Assembly (NCBI GenBank): GCA_963974645.1
Contig: CAXBEA010000004.1
Location: 1-64,000, forward strand
DNA: 64,000 nucleotides
Direction: 5' to 3'
DNA from: Motiliproteus sp963974645
GTDB lineage: Bacteria; Pseudomonadota; Gammaproteobacteria; Pseudomonadales; Balneatricaceae
The notes below the pieces were generated by a model that was not told the DNA's origin, made no database searches, and saw only the letters and a program-made list of their open reading frames with translations. Position 1 is the first letter of the stretch; every line of letters begins with the position of its first letter. Of this stretch, positions 63,076-64,000 are shown one piece after another. Position numbers and translations under genes: made by a program.

Positions 63076-64000
63076 CTAACCGAAGGCCAGGTCACGCAAC
63101 AACAGCGCAATACCGGGGAAGAAGATCAACAGTGCCGACATCATGAATAGAATCAGGATAAACGGCAGAGTGCCTCTGATCACTTCCATATAGGGTTTGT
63201 TGAAGATCGCTATCGCGGTAAAGATATCGCAGCCAAACGGTGGCGTTGCCGAGCCGATCGCCATCTGCAGGGTCACCATCACCCCCACCAGAATCGGATC
63301 CAGCCCCACGGATTCCACAATCGGCATAAAGATGGGGGTCAGGATCAGCAGCACCACCAGTGAATCGACAAACATACAGCCGACAAAAAAGGCCACCGCA
63401 ATCACGAACAGCACGTACTCTTTGGAAGCATCCTCTAGATTGAGCGGGGCCAGCAGCTCCTGCGGGATCTGTTCGAACGAGATATACCAGGAGAAGGCTT
63501 GTCCGATACCGACCAGAATAAACACCACCGCGGTGATCAGTCCGGTGCTCAAGGCCGCATCCCAAATATCACCCACCTTGAGTTCCCGATAGATGAGACA
63601 CTCGACGATAACGGCATAGAGCACCGAGAACGAAGCCGCTTCGGTCGGTGTGACGATACCCGAATAGATACCGCCGACGATCAGCGCCGGAAAACCCAGC
63701 GGCAGGATCGCTTTCTGGATGGCCAGAATCTTTTGACTCCAGTCCGTTTTTTCAACCAGCGCGATGCTGTCGCTGTGGGTAACGCTGTGGAAGTAGCAAT
63801 AGAGTGAAAATAGGATCGCCAACAGGATCCCCGGTCCGATGCCGGCGATAAACAACTCACCGACACTGGCATTGGCAAGGGTGCCGTACAGGATCAGGCC
63901 GATACTCGGCGGAATCAGGAAGGCGATATCGCTGGCGTTGATGATCAGCGCCATCACGAAACTGTCTTTATAACCCGCCTGCAGCATTTTCGGCCGCATG
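63076..64000 (-). CDS. TRAP transporter large permease (DctM-like), 5' part outside the window
   Basis: DctM is the large membrane subunit of tripartite periplasmic transporters that import organic acids or zwitterions with sodium. About 308 C-terminal residues are inside the window; the family is usually about 425-450, so the N-terminal third lies beyond 64000. Visible are many helices, SDIAFLIPPSIGLILYG, GIYSGIVTPTEAASFSVLYA, and a C-terminal MQMAIGSATPPFG-like segment (LQMAIGSATPPFGCDIF). The small permease and binding protein are expected to the right. It is upstream of the M24 gene by 107 bp. Confidence 0.92.
   Translation of the reverse strand, partial: MRPKMLQAGYKDSFVMALIINASDIAFLIPPSIGLILYGTLANASVGELFIAGIGPGILLAILFSLYCYFHSVTHSDSIALVEKTDWSQKILAIQKAILPLGFPALIVGGIYSGIVTPTEAASFSVLYAVIVECLIYRELKVGDIWDAALSTGLITAVVFILVGIGQAFSWYISFEQIPQELLAPLNLEDASKEYVLFVIAVAFFVGCMFVDSLVVLLILTPIFMPIVESVGLDPILVGVMVTLQMAIGSATPPFGCDIFTAIAIFNKPYMEVIRGTLPFILILFMMSALLIFFPGIALLLRDLAFG

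Overview
The window looks like chromosome of a marine-type gammaproteobacterium from the Pseudomonadales/Oceanospirillales side of the class. This is inferred from gene order, not from a search. Markers are the fused tyrA-aroA gene, the order gyrA-ubiG-mupP-yciK, lapA beside ihfB, sspB-sspA-petCBA-rpsI-rplM, fabV as enoyl reductase, and a WbpM-type O-antigen gene set. The window is mostly core genome on the minus strand, with small decayed loci and an accessory right third. No tRNA, rRNA, complete insertion sequence, prophage or CRISPR array was seen. A very rRNA-like promoter points out of the left edge.

Layout. 1-8145 (minus): rRNA-type promoter, then the ndk-rlmN-pilW-rodZ-hisS-yfgM-bamB-der cluster (translation, outer-membrane assembly, cell shape). 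8290-10649: a conserved hypothetical gene, comEA, pyrF, lapA and ihfB. 10650-17749: cmk, tyrA-aroA, pheA and gyrA. The usual rpsA between cmk and ihfB is absent, as are hisC and serC, which Pseudomonas carries in this series. 17982-20231 (plus): ubiG, mupP and yciK. 20374-21832: rluB and an H-NS family gene. 21966-29049: a surface-polysaccharide set of nucleotide-sugar enzymes with a priming transferase, ending in a UDP-glucose dehydrogenase with its middle deleted and a wrecked histidine kinase gene. 29925-39321: a hypothetical gene, fabV, a lone cobQ and a three-gene RND efflux operon. 39500-39813: a frameshifted TfoX-like pseudogene. 40004-44979: sspB, sspA, the cytochrome bc1 operon and the rplM-rpsI operon with a structured leader. 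45278-49930: a PdsO-like OmpA protein without a sortase, an EamA exporter, a PPOX-fold protein, ubiX, and a MscS channel with a cyclic-nucleotide-binding domain. 50292-64000: a PagL-like deacylase, an mmsA remnant, an omega-amino acid aminotransferase, a polyamine-type ABC transporter, a SulP transporter, RidA, a DMT exporter, an M24 peptidase and the 3' part of a TRAP transporter permease.

How it fits together. The left half serves translation, aromatic amino acid synthesis, envelope assembly and respiration. The right third looks like nitrogen and amine scavenging: an uptake ABC system beside a beta-alanine/amine transaminase, then a RidA/M24/TRAP group that suggests catabolism of an unidentified amidated or N-substituted compound. 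Two themes recur. One is gene decay, with at least four broken genes (ugd, a histidine kinase, tfoX-like, mmsA). The other is short tandem duplications of 7 to 19 bp, some inside reading frames. The most unusual non-coding object is an 89-bp element at 52812-52900 that folds on paper into a clean three-way junction.
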